A stretch of DNA of 64,000 nt, taken from positions 1,557,303-1,621,302 of the forward strand of contig NZ_MSCM01000002.1 in NCBI RefSeq assembly GCF_002954665.1, written 5' to 3'. Below the pieces are notes generated by a model. It did not search any database. It was not told the DNA's origin and saw only the letters and a list, made by a program, of their open reading frames with translations. Below are positions 33,627 through 43,434 of the stretch, piece by piece. Origin of the DNA: Polaribacter glomeratus (GTDB lineage: Bacteria > Bacteroidota > Bacteroidia > Flavobacteriales > Flavobacteriaceae). Positions within the stretch are counted from its first letter, which is position 1. Each line of letters starts with the position of its first letter. Position numbers and translations under genes: made by a program.

Positions 33627-35273
33627 TTAATTTTGATCTCCAGGACCTAAATTTGGGTTTGCATCAATTTCTCTTTGAGGAATTTTAAATATCCACTCTT
33701 TGTTAACTGATGGTTTTCCTTGTAAGTACCCGTCTTGATAAAGAATTTGAGATGCCCCAGAACCTCCGTTAGCAGCATGATCAATGCCTTCATCCCAACG
33801 TATTAAATCTGTATATCTAAATCCTTCACCCCATAATTCTATATTTCTTTGAAACTTAATTTGTTGTAAAAGCAATGGTTGATTATTGTAAATAGTTACA
33901 TCGAATGCACTATTTCTTGCTCTTGCTAAAGTTCTTAGTGCTGTTTGTGCAGCAGCAATATTTGGAATCATAGCTTCCGCCTCAGCTTCTATTAAATACA
34001 TTTCAGAAGTACGCATATAAATAATATCATCTGGTTCTATACCTCCTGGTTGTGTTTGTTTGAACTTAACATGCATGTACGGGTGCGCATTAAAGTTAGA
34101 CTTCCAGCCATAAACACCTTCAAGTCTTGTTATTTCTGCATTCCATGCAGCTCTAGTTGGGTATAAAGGGTTTGTGTTCCTTGCAAAACCACCAGTACCA
34201 TTAGATGCTGAACCGTTTTCATTTGGTGCATTAATTAAAAAAAGATCTTTTCTGTAATCCGTATTAGGTAGTGCATCAATCAATCTTTTATCTGCAATTT
34301 TAGGATTGTTTCTAACTTGACTTCCGTTAAATGTATTAGATATTAAGTAAAAGTAAGCACGGAAAAATGTTGTCTCGGTTGTTATTACATTGCTACCCCA
34401 AATAACTTCTGGAAGGTTATTAGAATTAAATCCTAATTTATAATCAGTCTCATTCATTAAAGGGTAACCAGTACGTGCTAATTTTGCAGCATCGGCAGCA
34501 ATACGCCACTTTCCACTATTTAATGCTATACGTGCTTTAATACCATAAGCAACATCAATGTTTAGTTCAGCCTTATCTGATGGGTTTCCTGATGGTCTTG
34601 CCGTAGCGCCTTTAAAAGAAGCTATTGCTGCATCAATATCTAACATACATTGATCATAAACAGCTTTTACTGATGCTCTAGGTCCACTTTCGAAAGGGAA
34701 CTCAGATGAGAACAATATTGGAACTCCAGGATCTGTAGCAGGGCTTCCAATTAAATAGCCTTTACCGTAATGCTGCACTAATGAAAGGTATGCATACGCT
34801 CTGTAAGTATAAGCTTGTCCTATAATTTGCTTTAATTTTGCATCCGAAGGAATTGATCCATCTGTTGCTCTATTAATAATAGCATTAGCACTAGCTATAA
34901 GTTGATAACGTTGATACCATAATTGCTCTCCTGTTTCTGATGTTTCTTGTGTGTGTGATAACCATCTCGTATCATCTTGCCAACCTAAATTATTAGCTGG
35001 TGCAGAATGTATTACTTGGCCTCCTATATTATCGTCTAAAGGAATCCAATAGTGATTACCTGCTCTGTTGTTAGAGCCTCCAGAAATATATCCATTTTGT
35101 GCATATAACGCACGGTGCATTCCTTGTAGAATCAGATTCATATTATCTGCAGTGGCTAAAGCACTTGTGGCAGAAATAGCATCCGTTGGTGATTGTTCTA
35201 GAAAATCTTCAGAACAAGATGTTATTGTAATTAGCCCTGTTACACATAACAGTATTTTTATTTTTTTGAACAT
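33627..35273 (-). CDS. SusD/RagB-type glycan-binding lipoprotein
   Basis: 548 residues with the lipoprotein signal ...ITITSCSEDFLEQSPTDAIS (Cys at about 20) typical of SusD. TPR-like helices include AYTYRAYAYLSLVQHYG, and the C-terminal RagB hallmark is RNIELWGEGFRYTDLIRW. SusD proteins cap the SusC transporter and bind oligosaccharide outside the cell. It is the gene downstream of susC (30 bp) and shares the locus with a GH16 enzyme, so a beta-glucan ligand is likely but unproven. Confidence 0.94.
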   Translation of the reverse strand: MFKKIKILLCVTGLITITSCSEDFLEQSPTDAISATSALATADNMNLILQGMHRALYAQNGYISGGSNNRAGNHYWIPLDDNIGGQVIHSAPANNLGWQDDTRWLSHTQETSETGEQLWYQRYQLIASANAIINRATDGSIPSDAKLKQIIGQAYTYRAYAYLSLVQHYGKGYLIGSPATDPGVPILFSSEFPFESGPRASVKAVYDQCMLDIDAAIASFKGATARPSGNPSDKAELNIDVAYGIKARIALNSGKWRIAADAAKLARTGYPLMNETDYKLGFNSNNLPEVIWGSNVITTETTFFRAYFYLISNTFNGSQVRNNPKIADKRLIDALPNTDYRKDLFLINAPNENGSASNGTGGFARNTNPLYPTRAAWNAEITRLEGVYGWKSNFNAHPYMHVKFKQTQPGGIEPDDIIYMRTSEMYLIEAEAEAMIPNIAAAQTALRTLARARNSAFDVTIYNNQPLLLQQIKFQRNIELWGEGFRYTDLIRWDEGIDHAANGGSGASQILYQDGYLQGKPSVNKEWIFKIPQREIDANPNLGPGDQN

Positions 35274-35303
35274 AATTAGTATGTTTTATATAGTTAAGAT
35301 TAT

Positions 35304-38300
35304 TTAAAATGTAACATTTAAACCAAAAGAGAAAATTCTAGCTGGGTTAAAGTCAGTTCCATCAGGTGTACCTGCTAAATTATACTGAGGGTCTAAACCA
35401 TCTCTCTTACTTTGTAAAAATAAATTTTCACCAGTTAAAGAAAGTCTTAGGTTGTCAACTGCAAGTTTTTTAGTTAACGAGCTGTCAAAAGAGTACCCTA
35501 AATTAATGTTCTTTAATGCCCAAAAAGAAGCATCTGTTAAAAATCTAGTAGATTGTGTTAGCACTAAATCTGCATTACCACTTTCTAATCTAGGTACATC
35601 TGTAATGTCACCTGGTTTGCGCCATGCATTTAAAATGTCTGGATGGTAAGATCTTCCAAAAGCCCCACTATGCATCATTGCTGCGTATCCATTATCTAAA
35701 AATGTACCACCAATACCATAAGTTACCAACAAGTTTAAGTCAAATCCTTTATAGCTTAATGTGTTTGAAATAGATCCTAAAAGATCTGGAAGCGTACTAT
35801 CTCCTGTATAAGCTCTTTCTGTTGCTTGCCAATCGTTTGTAGTTTCTTGCACACCATTTGCATCTAAAACAGCTACGCTGTTACCATCTGCATCAAATTC
35901 GAACATTTTAAACAATTGGTCACCCGTTGCAGGGTCAACTCCGGCTGTGTGTAGTAAAAAGAAATCGAATCTAGATTTACCTACTTCCCATCTTTTAGAT
36001 CCATTTATAAAAGGATCTGGTAGACTTGTAATTTCATTTTTAAATGTAGATGCTTGTAAAGTAATGTCCCATTTAAAATTATTTTTATTGATTAAATGAC
36101 CTGTTAAACCAACTTCCCAACCTGAATTATACATATCTGCTATGTTTGCAGGAAATGCATTTAATCCATTACTAAGTGCTATTGGTAAATCATACAATAA
36201 GTCAGACGAATTTCTTTTATAATATTCAACAGAACCATCTATAAAGTTATTAAATAGTCCAAACTCTAAAGCAACATCAAAACTCTCAGCAGTTTCCCAT
36301 TGTAAACCAGCATTACCAATTTCTGTCCATACAATTGCAGGTTTACCAGCATTGGATGTTAAAGCGTAACGAGGTTGAGATAAGAAAAAGTCTCCTAAAT
36401 CATCATTTCCAACTTCACCATAAGACCCTCTAAGCTTTAACTTATTAATAAAAGATACATTTTTCATGAAATCTTCTTGATCTATACGCCAAGATGCACC
36501 AACAGAGTAGAAGTTACCCCATCTTGCACCAGTACTAAAAACAGATGAACCATCTCTTCTTGCAGAAGCACTAATGTAATATTTATTATCAAAGTTATAA
36601 TTTGCTCTTGCAAAGTATCCTTCCAATGTTTTATTTGTTGTAGAACCACCTAAACCATTAGGAGTTGCAAAGTTGTCAAATTCGTAGATACCTTCAGCAG
36701 TTTGTTCAATAGATCTTCCGTTCATAGAAGAAAAAATTCTTTCAAAACTTTCATGCCCAGCGGTAATATCTATATTGTGAACATCTTTAAAGGATTTAGA
36801 ATAAGATAAAATTTGATTGAAGTTTCTTACTTCTCTTCTAGCTCTTGTTTCACTATATCTTCCTGTTGGTTGTGCATCACCAATAATATTATTTTCATAC
36901 TCTTTACTTAGTAATTCATTAATATCCCTACCGTAGTTTACTCTAAAACTAAGGCCTTCTGCTAGTTTCAAGTCTGCGTAATATCTAAAACCGTAAGTAT
37001 TATTTCTAGTACGTTCATCGTTTAATAACAATTCTTGAAGCGCATGACGCCCTTGGTTTGTTGGTCTTGATCCAATATTAAATTGAGAGAAACCTTCTCC
37101 GTTGTCAAAAACTGGATTTCCAGCAGCATCAAGCACTAGGTTACCGTCTAAGTCGTTTACATAAACAGGGTAAATTGAACCTATATTTTTTGCAAAAGCA
37201 AATGGATTTACAATACTTGCAGCTCCTGCAGAAGTAGGTCCTGTAGATTCTGCTATTGTTATGTTTGCACTACCACCCATAGAAATTCTGTCGTTTACTT
37301 CAAAATCTGCATTTAAACGAGTTGTTAAACGATCAAACCCAGTAGTAACAACGTATCCTTCTTCATCTAAATACGAAGCAGAGAAAAATACTTTATGTTT
37401 ATCACCACCACCAGAAACATTAACATTGTAATTATTTCTAACACCAGTGCGTTCTAATTCATCATACCAGCTTAAGCTTTTATAAATTACTTGAGCGCTA
37501 GGGTTTAATTTACCATCTAAACCAACAATTTGGTTATTAGGTACATTAAAAGGGTTATACCCTAAACTATTGTAAATATTTGCCGAAGCAAAAGCAGCAT
37601 CTCCAGCACCTGCAGTTGAGTTCTTTAAAGCCTCCCACATAGTTTCGTAATACTGTCCAGGTGTAACTTCATCATAAAAAGGGATTCCTTGATTTACAAT
37701 ACCTGTTGAATATGAAAAGGATGCTTTTATGTCTCCTTTACTACCACTTTTTGTAGTAATTAAAACAACACCATTTGCTGCTCTAGATCCATATAAAGAA
37801 GTTGAAGCTGCATCTTTAAGGATGGTAAAAGAATCAATATCCTCTTGGTTAATTGTATTTAAATCACCTTCATATTGCATTCCGTCAACAATATAAAGTG
37901 GATCTGAGTTACCATTAAGTGTACCCACACCACGAATAACGATTCCTGGCGAAGAACCTGGTTGCCCCGAAGCAGATGTAAATTGAACACCCGTAGCTCT
38001 ACCTTCTATAGCGGCTATTGGCGAGGTTAAGTTTCTAAGTGCTAAGTCTTTTGCACCTACAACACTTGCAGATCCAGTAAAAGCTTCTAGGGTAGAAGTA
38101 CCAAAAGCAATTACAACAACTTCATCTAAAACACTACTATCTTCTGCTAATGTAATATTGATAACAGATGAGTTTCCAACAGTTTTTTCTGCAGCTTTGT
38201 ATCCTAAATAACGAAAAACTAAAACTGCACCTTTTTCTGCGGATATAGTATATTTTCCGTCAAAATCAGTTTCAGTACCAGTTTTGGTTCCCTTAATTAA

Positions 38301-38432
38301 AATACTAACTCCGGGTAAAGTTCCTGAATTATCAGACACTTTACCTGTTACAGACATTTTTTGTGCATTAATTGTAAATGCACTCCCAATGAGTATCATA
38401 AACAACAGTGCCTTCTTATACATTTGTTTCAT
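35304..38432 (-). CDS. SusC/RagA-type TonB-dependent outer-membrane transporter
   Basis: 1042 residues: signal peptide ending INAQ (about 24), carboxypeptidase-like domain (VSGKVSDNSGTLPGVSILIKGTKTGTETDFDGKYTI), TonB-plug domain with the SusC motif LYIVDGMQYEGDLNTINQEDIDSFTILKDAASTSLYGSRAANGVVLITTK, and a 22-strand barrel ending in the aromatic FGLNVTF. It imports oligosaccharides with SusD. There is no TonB-box extension or STN domain, so it is not an anti-sigma-controlled type. The long upstream gap presumably carries its promoter. Confidence 0.95.
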   Translation of the reverse strand: MKQMYKKALLFMILIGSAFTINAQKMSVTGKVSDNSGTLPGVSILIKGTKTGTETDFDGKYTISAEKGAVLVFRYLGYKAAEKTVGNSSVINITLAEDSSVLDEVVVIAFGTSTLEAFTGSASVVGAKDLALRNLTSPIAAIEGRATGVQFTSASGQPGSSPGIVIRGVGTLNGNSDPLYIVDGMQYEGDLNTINQEDIDSFTILKDAASTSLYGSRAANGVVLITTKSGSKGDIKASFSYSTGIVNQGIPFYDEVTPGQYYETMWEALKNSTAGAGDAAFASANIYNSLGYNPFNVPNNQIVGLDGKLNPSAQVIYKSLSWYDELERTGVRNNYNVNVSGGGDKHKVFFSASYLDEEGYVVTTGFDRLTTRLNADFEVNDRISMGGSANITIAESTGPTSAGAASIVNPFAFAKNIGSIYPVYVNDLDGNLVLDAAGNPVFDNGEGFSQFNIGSRPTNQGRHALQELLLNDERTRNNTYGFRYYADLKLAEGLSFRVNYGRDINELLSKEYENNIIGDAQPTGRYSETRARREVRNFNQILSYSKSFKDVHNIDITAGHESFERIFSSMNGRSIEQTAEGIYEFDNFATPNGLGGSTTNKTLEGYFARANYNFDNKYYISASARRDGSSVFSTGARWGNFYSVGASWRIDQEDFMKNVSFINKLKLRGSYGEVGNDDLGDFFLSQPRYALTSNAGKPAIVWTEIGNAGLQWETAESFDVALEFGLFNNFIDGSVEYYKRNSSDLLYDLPIALSNGLNAFPANIADMYNSGWEVGLTGHLINKNNFKWDITLQASTFKNEITSLPDPFINGSKRWEVGKSRFDFFLLHTAGVDPATGDQLFKMFEFDADGNSVAVLDANGVQETTNDWQATERAYTGDSTLPDLLGSISNTLSYKGFDLNLLVTYGIGGTFLDNGYAAMMHSGAFGRSYHPDILNAWRKPGDITDVPRLESGNADLVLTQSTRFLTDASFWALKNINLGYSFDSSLTKKLAVDNLRLSLTGENLFLQSKRDGLDPQYNLAGTPDGTDFNPARIFSFGLNVTF

Positions 38433-39269
38433 AAATATTTGATTTGAATTATTTGATTGCTAAAATAAACACCTTTTCTTAATTTATTATTACGCAAAAC
38501 AACATTAACACTAAGAATATGTGAAAATTATATTATTTATTAAATTAATGTTAAAATTTTAATTATAATTTAATGTAAAATACTTATCGCTGTAAATTCA
38601 ATCGATATTTATCTGGTTAATTTGCTTCTTATGATAATAATTGTTGTGTTTTTAGTTTTGAAAGGGTCAATAAATCTTAAAAAAAGCTAAAATGATTATT
38701 TATAATGTAAGCTAAACCTCTTTTGCTAGTTAAATTCATTTTTAAAATGTCATTTATGAGTTAAATAAATAGATTGTCTTGCTACTTTTTTTTAAAAATT
38801 GTCAAGCAATTTTTATACTTTTTTAATAAGAGACTTTTAAGTTACTTATAACAGGATAATTTTTAGAAATCTTTTATGTTTTAGCTATTTGGTTTTATTT
38901 TTTTGTGATAAAACATATTAATTGTCATTTAGCAAATAGGCATAAAAGTTGGAACCGATTTTTTTTATCTGGTGTAAGTATGCTAATTCGGATTGTTTTG
39001 TTGACAAAACAAGTAATTATAGTTAAATTTATATGTCGTATTGTAAAATATAAATGAGACTACATTTGTTTTAAATAGCAAAGTATGGAAAGATTTTACT
39101 TTTGAAATACCTTCTTCGGTAATTAATAAGGAGAATTAAATTGTCTACGAGTTGCGTTGTTTAACCTTTCATTAAAAAAACTTACTATTTAGATTTTTTT
39201 TGTTTAAAAATAAGAAACTAAATAGATGCATGAGATTAGGTAACTATTGTTGTTTAAATTCTGAGTAAT
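38433..39269. other. Long intergenic region upstream of susC
   Basis: About 840 bp, very AT-rich, with no credible ORF, tRNA or repeat that I can see. It should contain the susC promoter, but I found no exact TAnnTTTG on the minus strand. Two exact matches occur on the plus strand (39061-39068 and 39097-39104) with no gene after them, so a small RNA is possible but unsupported. Confidence 0.5.
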
Positions 39270-39458
39270 TTACAGGGTAAACTTTCTATCTAAATAACTA
39301 ATTTGATTCAGTTTTTTAAGCAGTTTCATTGCTTTAAAAGCAGCTAAATCGCTAACGGTTTCATCTTCGAATCTGTAATCATTAGATTTTTCTACAAGAT
39401 TATCATACCTTTCTTTAAGGTGTTTTTTAAAGCTATTAAATTGGTTTTGATGTTGCAT
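39270..39458 (-). CDS. Small conserved-looking protein, unknown
   Basis: 62 residues from MQHQNQFNSF; an in-frame Met ten codons earlier is possible. Charged and helical: FKKHLKERYDNLVEKSNDYRFEDETVSDLAAFKAMKLLKKLNQISYLDR. From memory similar short proteins exist in other flavobacteria, but I know of no function. It lies between GH16 and susC on the same strand. Confidence 0.6.
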   Translation of the reverse strand: MQHQNQFNSFKKHLKERYDNLVEKSNDYRFEDETVSDLAAFKAMKLLKKLNQISYLDRKFTL

Positions 39459-39569
39459 GCCAGTTTGTCTTTTTAGGGGATTTACCAAAGTAAATATAAA
39501 AAAAATTATATTATAAAAACAAACAATTTTAAAAAAAAGAAACTTTCTCTAATTTTAAAGGGCTCACCT

Positions 39570-41189
39570 TTAGTTTTTTATAATTTTAATAAACTTAGAA
39601 TCAGAATTCATTTCAAGTTTTAATAAATAAATTCCTGACTTTAAGAAGGAAACGTCATGAGTTTCTAGCCTAGAATTTTGATTAAAAGTGTATAGTTTTT
39701 TACCTGTTATGGTATATAAAATAGCTTTTGATGCACCTTCAAGATTCGGTATTTTAATTGTTAACTTATCATTTACTGGGTTTGGATATACGCTTACATC
39801 CATTAAATTATTGTTTTCAAAAAGAGAAGCTGTAGACTCTTGATAGACTCTCACATAATCTATTTCCATGGCGCTTTCTGTAAAATTTGCAGCAATGTTA
39901 GGCAGAATAGCTACATTAAATAACAAATATTGAGGAGCGTTATAAGGCCAGTTTTGCATATTTTTATTTTCTGGATTGTATGTGTAATGTGCAATGCCAT
40001 CAACACTAAAAACCATTTTAGTGGCACTCCATTCTAAAGTATAAATATGAAATTCCGTTGAAGCATTTTGAATATATCGCCCGCCTTTATTAACCGTATT
40101 TCCAGAACTTGATCCATTGTGTAGTGCACTTGCCACGTAGTTCTGGTTAGCGCCCCAGTGTTCAATAATATCTATTTCCCCACAGTCTGGCCAACCTGTA
40201 GTTCCATATGTTTCAGCCCAATACCCACCATTTTCTGTAATGTTTTGACCTAGCATCCAAAGTGCAGGAAAAGTACCAACACCAAAAGGCATTTTTGCTT
40301 TAATTTCAACTTTACCGTACGTAAATGCAAACTTAGAGTTTAACCTTGCTGATGTGTAATTTTTTGAAACTCCGTTTTTTGAATAGTTTTCTTTTTTTGC
40401 TAAAATTTTAAGCGTTCCGTTACTAACAAATGAGTTGTCTGTTCTGTCTGTATAATGTTGAATTTCACCATTTGCCCAACTTTGTCCATTTATAATAGGG
40501 ATGGTTTGTTTAAACCAATTTGAGGTATTTAAGTTACCAGTTCCATCAAATTCATCAGACCAAACTAAATTGTCAAAAATAGGATTTGTGCCAGAATTGT
40601 TATTCTCTGCTATTGTTCCATCATATAAAAAATCATCAATGTATGCAGTAACTTTACTCGTATTGTCCTCATCATTAATTTGAATTAAAACTCTATTAAA
40701 GTCATCTCTATCAGCTGGGTTTGCTGAGTTATTGTTGATGTTTATATAGTTGTCATTTGCAAAATCAAAAGTGATGGTTTGCCATTGATCTAAAACAATG
40801 GTTTTAATAATCTCGGACTGTGTAGACCAAGCAGCTGCGATTTTTGAGTTTTGTAATTTTAAGGAAATTTGATTTTTTTCACTACCAGTAATACTAGAAG
40901 ATGGTACATATATTTTTAATGAAAACGTATTGTTAATTGATAAGTCGAAATTCACAGGAATATCAAAGCGTATGTTTGCGTATTGGCCTCCTTCATCGGT
41001 ATATTTTAAAACGGTATTAGAATTATTAATTCCTGTTTTAAAAGGATTTAAAAAAGCCTTGTTCATGCCACAAGCATCACCAGCCCAAGTTGTAATTGTT
41101 CCATTTCCTTCAAAATCATCAGTAACATTTTGTTGAGAAAAAATGGAAGTAAAAAAAGCAATTGCTAGTAGCGTAAATAAGTTTCGCAT
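39570..41189 (-). CDS. Secreted GH16 beta-glucanase (laminarinase-like) with T9SS sorting domain
   Basis: 539 residues from MRNLFTLLAIAFFTSIFSQ (signal peptide). A Met six codons earlier would lie at or before the predicted transcript start. Layout: carbohydrate-binding beta-sandwich (about 20-195); GH16 domain (about 210-455) with WSDEFDGTGNLNTSNWF, substrate tryptophans in FPALWMLG, and the catalytic E338-x-D340-x-x-E343; type IX C-terminal domain (about 465-539, VSVYPNPVNDKLTI ... FIKIIKN). The EIDIIE form with an extra residue is the laminarinase/agarase type. Together with SusCD this suggests beta-1,3-glucan use. Confidence 0.93.
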   Translation of the reverse strand: MRNLFTLLAIAFFTSIFSQQNVTDDFEGNGTITTWAGDACGMNKAFLNPFKTGINNSNTVLKYTDEGGQYANIRFDIPVNFDLSINNTFSLKIYVPSSSITGSEKNQISLKLQNSKIAAAWSTQSEIIKTIVLDQWQTITFDFANDNYININNNSANPADRDDFNRVLIQINDEDNTSKVTAYIDDFLYDGTIAENNNSGTNPIFDNLVWSDEFDGTGNLNTSNWFKQTIPIINGQSWANGEIQHYTDRTDNSFVSNGTLKILAKKENYSKNGVSKNYTSARLNSKFAFTYGKVEIKAKMPFGVGTFPALWMLGQNITENGGYWAETYGTTGWPDCGEIDIIEHWGANQNYVASALHNGSSSGNTVNKGGRYIQNASTEFHIYTLEWSATKMVFSVDGIAHYTYNPENKNMQNWPYNAPQYLLFNVAILPNIAANFTESAMEIDYVRVYQESTASLFENNNLMDVSVYPNPVNDKLTIKIPNLEGASKAILYTITGKKLYTFNQNSRLETHDVSFLKSGIYLLKLEMNSDSKFIKIIKN

Positions 41190-41211
41190 ATTCTGTAAAT
41201 AAGTCATTTTA

Positions 41212-41219
41212 CAAATATA
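41212..41219 (-). promoter_or_regulatory. Probable -7 element for the GH16 gene
   Basis: TATATTTG on the minus strand matches TAnnTTTG and lies 22 bp upstream of the chosen ATG at 41189. It overlaps the first bases of the 65-bp tandem repeat. Confidence 0.5.
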
Positions 41220-41346
41220 AGGACACTTAATTACGTTTATCTAAAGTTAAACCTATACAAAAACCATACAGTCTAAAAAAAATAAGGACACTTAAATACG
41301 TTTATCTAAAGTTAAACCTATATAAAAACCATACAGTCTAAAAAAA
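41217..41346. repeat. 65-bp tandem duplication upstream of GH16
   Basis: Units at 41217-41281 and 41282-41346 differ at two positions. Each contains GGACACTTAA and ACGTTTATCTAAAGTTAAACC. It covers the region where an activator of GH16 would bind, so the duplication may double a regulatory site. Confidence 0.9.
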
Positions 41347-41347
41347 A

Positions 41348-41373
41348 GCCTCATTATTAACATATAACGAGGC
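41348..41373 (-). terminator. Terminator after the DUF4197 gene
   Basis: GCCTC and GAGGC pair across a 16-nt AT loop. On the minus strand it is followed by eight T. Confidence 0.75.
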
Positions 41374-41396
41374 TTAAAACTTTGTAAGTAAATTAA

Positions 41397-42104
41397 TTAT
41401 TTATCTTGTAATGCAAAGACCTGCTTTAGTAAAGTGGTAGTTCTTAAGCTTACCTTTTCTCGTATGCCTTTTTCTTCTACTTCAATCATTGTAAAAACAC
41501 CTTTTAAAGCTTCACTTGTAACATAGCCAGTTAAATCTGGATTTACTTTAGCTACAAACGGAATAGAATTGTATTTAGTAATTAAATTAGCCCAAATTTT
41601 GTCTGCGCCTACTTTAGAGAATGAATCATTTATAACGGGGCTGAAACTGCTATACAAAGTTTCTGATGTTTTAGTTTGTAAATAACTAGTTGCCGCATTT
41701 TGATTGCCTAATAAAATATTTTTAGCATCGTTAAACGTAATTTCTTTAACCGCATTTATAAAAATAGGAGTAGCCGTTTTTACAGCATCTTCTGCAGCTC
41801 TGTTTAAAACTTTAATTCCTTCATCCGCTAAATTGCCTAGGCCAAGTTTACGTAAACCGTTATCTACAGCTTGCAATTCTTCTGGTAATAAAATTTTAAC
41901 TAAATCGTTTTTATAAAAACCATCTTGTGTTGTTAATTTAGAAACCTGATTTTGAATCCCGTTATCTAATGCTTGTTTTAATCCGTTACCAATTTGTTCT
42001 TGAGATAAACCAACACCATTTGGTAGTTGATTAATTACATTTTGTAATTCTGCACAGCCAGCAAACTGAATTGCAATTACCAAAACTAAAATTCTTTTTA
42101 TCAT
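41397..42104 (-). CDS. DUF4197 lipoprotein
   Basis: 235 residues. Signal peptide with Cys in QFAGCAELQN (about 17). The DUF4197 body is almost entirely helical: GLSQEQIGNGLKQALDNGI ... FYKNDLVKILLPEEL ... FNDAKNILLGNQNAATSYLQTKTSETLYSSFSPVI. Widespread family in Gram-negative bacteria without known activity. Monocistronic, with its own terminator. Confidence 0.9.
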   Translation of the reverse strand: MIKRILVLVIAIQFAGCAELQNVINQLPNGVGLSQEQIGNGLKQALDNGIQNQVSKLTTQDGFYKNDLVKILLPEELQAVDNGLRKLGLGNLADEGIKVLNRAAEDAVKTATPIFINAVKEITFNDAKNILLGNQNAATSYLQTKTSETLYSSFSPVINDSFSKVGADKIWANLITKYNSIPFVAKVNPDLTGYVTSEALKGVFTMIEVEEKGIREKVSLRTTTLLKQVFALQDK

Positions 42105-42151
42105 GTATTTTTTTTTAATTTAAATCGATTTTACGGTTAAAGTTATTATTT

Positions 42152-42316
42152 TTATTTAAAACTATCCGTTCTTTTATCATAGCCAAAAGGGCAATGTTTG
42201 CAACCACTTTTGCAACAATATCCTCTTTTTAAATGATATTTCTCTGTAAAAACTTTATAACCCTGTTCATTTAGGTAATAATCGTCTTTTTCTAGTTCTA
42301 TTCTTGGTTTAAACAT
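42152..42316 (-). CDS. DUF5522 family small cysteine protein
   Basis: 54 residues: MFKPRIELEKDDYYLN start, and the DUF5522 signature RGYCCKSGCKHCPFGY with four cysteines and a His that could bind zinc or iron-sulfur. Function unknown. Its 165-bp reading frame is complete, lies between DUF4197 and the VOC gene, and is transcribed with them. Confidence 0.8.
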   Translation of the reverse strand: MFKPRIELEKDDYYLNEQGYKVFTEKYHLKRGYCCKSGCKHCPFGYDKRTDSFK

Positions 42317-42358
42317 AGCGCAAAAATAGTTGTTTAAATTTTAAATAATTTAAAGTTG

Positions 42359-43429
42359 CTAAATTTTAAATTTTTTAACACGCTTTAAACTCATGCCTTT
42401 TAACATCCAATTTGGCAGTGATTTTTTAGGGTTTCTATTTTTAAGGTTAATATAAATACCAAGTTTTTTTATCAAAGGCACTTTGTGGGTTTCTATAAAT
42501 TCAATTAAAGTGCCATCTGCGTCTTCTATATAACCCCAATGGCCATTTGCGTCACCCATATCAAAAGAAGGTGCGCTTAAAACTTGAAACGGAAGCTTTT
42601 TTTCTTTACATTCTTCAACAAGTATTTTCATGTTACTGATGTCAAAACATAAATGAATATATCCTAAATCTCCCCAAAAACGATTTTCAAAAATTTTATT
42701 AGGCGTATTTTCAATGGCTTGAATTAACTCTATTTGACTATTTCCTAGCAATTTAGAAAAACCTCCAACTCTTTCTTTTGAATGTGATAACAGAATTCTT
42801 CTAAATTTTTTATCACCATTATTTAAGGCTGATAAATCATCAAAACAAGCTGTTTTGTCATAAATAACGTTGTCATATCCTAAAATATCAGCATATAATT
42901 TTAAAGAGTTTTCAATATTAGAAACGCCTAAAACAGCACTAAAAACACCTCCTAGCTCACCTTTGTTATTCGTGTAAAAAGAGCTGAATTCTTTTATTTT
43001 TAAAATATTATTAAAAGGATCTTTGATGTAAAAACATTTACTCAAATCGGGCTCAACAACTATTTTAGAAATAATATTTTGTTGTAAGTTTTGTAAACGA
43101 TCGTAAGTTTTTTCGATATTTCTCGTTTTTAAACACGGAAAATTAATTCCTAAATCGCCAATTTTAAATTCATGCGTTGGTTTAGAGGGTTTTCTATCTG
43201 CATATTGCCAAATTTCGTAACCTGCACCACCTTGCAAGTTCATTGCTAAAAGTGCTCTTTTTTTTCTTGATTTTCCACCCATATATTTTGCCATATAAGT
43301 AGCTTCATTATAATCATCAAAAATTAGAGCATCTGCACCTAAAATGGTTGCGTACCATTTAAAAGCTACATCTGCATTTTCTACACCAATACCAATTTGC
43401 TGAATTCCGTAAATTAATTTTTCATTCAT
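42359..43429 (-). CDS. VOC superfamily protein with two glyoxalase-like domains
   Basis: 356 residues. Two vicinal-oxygen-chelate modules lie at about 5-140 (GIQQIGIGVENADVAFKWYATILGA ... YEIWQYADRKP) and 155-330 (VFSAVLGVSNIENSLKLYADILGY ... YIHLCFDISNMKILVEEC ... GYIEDADGTLIEFIETHKVP). Metal ligands (His and Glu) can be placed in the second module. Substrate unknown; dioxygenases and lyases share this fold. The DUF4174 gene is 5 bp upstream. Confidence 0.85.
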   Translation of the reverse strand: MNEKLIYGIQQIGIGVENADVAFKWYATILGADALIFDDYNEATYMAKYMGGKSRKKRALLAMNLQGGAGYEIWQYADRKPSKPTHEFKIGDLGINFPCLKTRNIEKTYDRLQNLQQNIISKIVVEPDLSKCFYIKDPFNNILKIKEFSSFYTNNKGELGGVFSAVLGVSNIENSLKLYADILGYDNVIYDKTACFDDLSALNNGDKKFRRILLSHSKERVGGFSKLLGNSQIELIQAIENTPNKIFENRFWGDLGYIHLCFDISNMKILVEECKEKKLPFQVLSAPSFDMGDANGHWGYIEDADGTLIEFIETHKVPLIKKLGIYINLKNRNPKKSLPNWMLKGMSLKRVKKFKI

Positions 43430-43434
43430 TAATC

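Noticed and set aside
38433..39269. Small RNA from plus-strand TAnnTTTG matches at 39061 and 39097
   Set aside because: Two matches to a short AT-rich consensus in 840 bp are not enough, and no structured transcript or terminator follows clearly.
41217..41346. Insertion sequence or CRISPR at the 65-bp repeat
   Set aside because: Only two tandem units, no transposase, no terminal inverted repeats.
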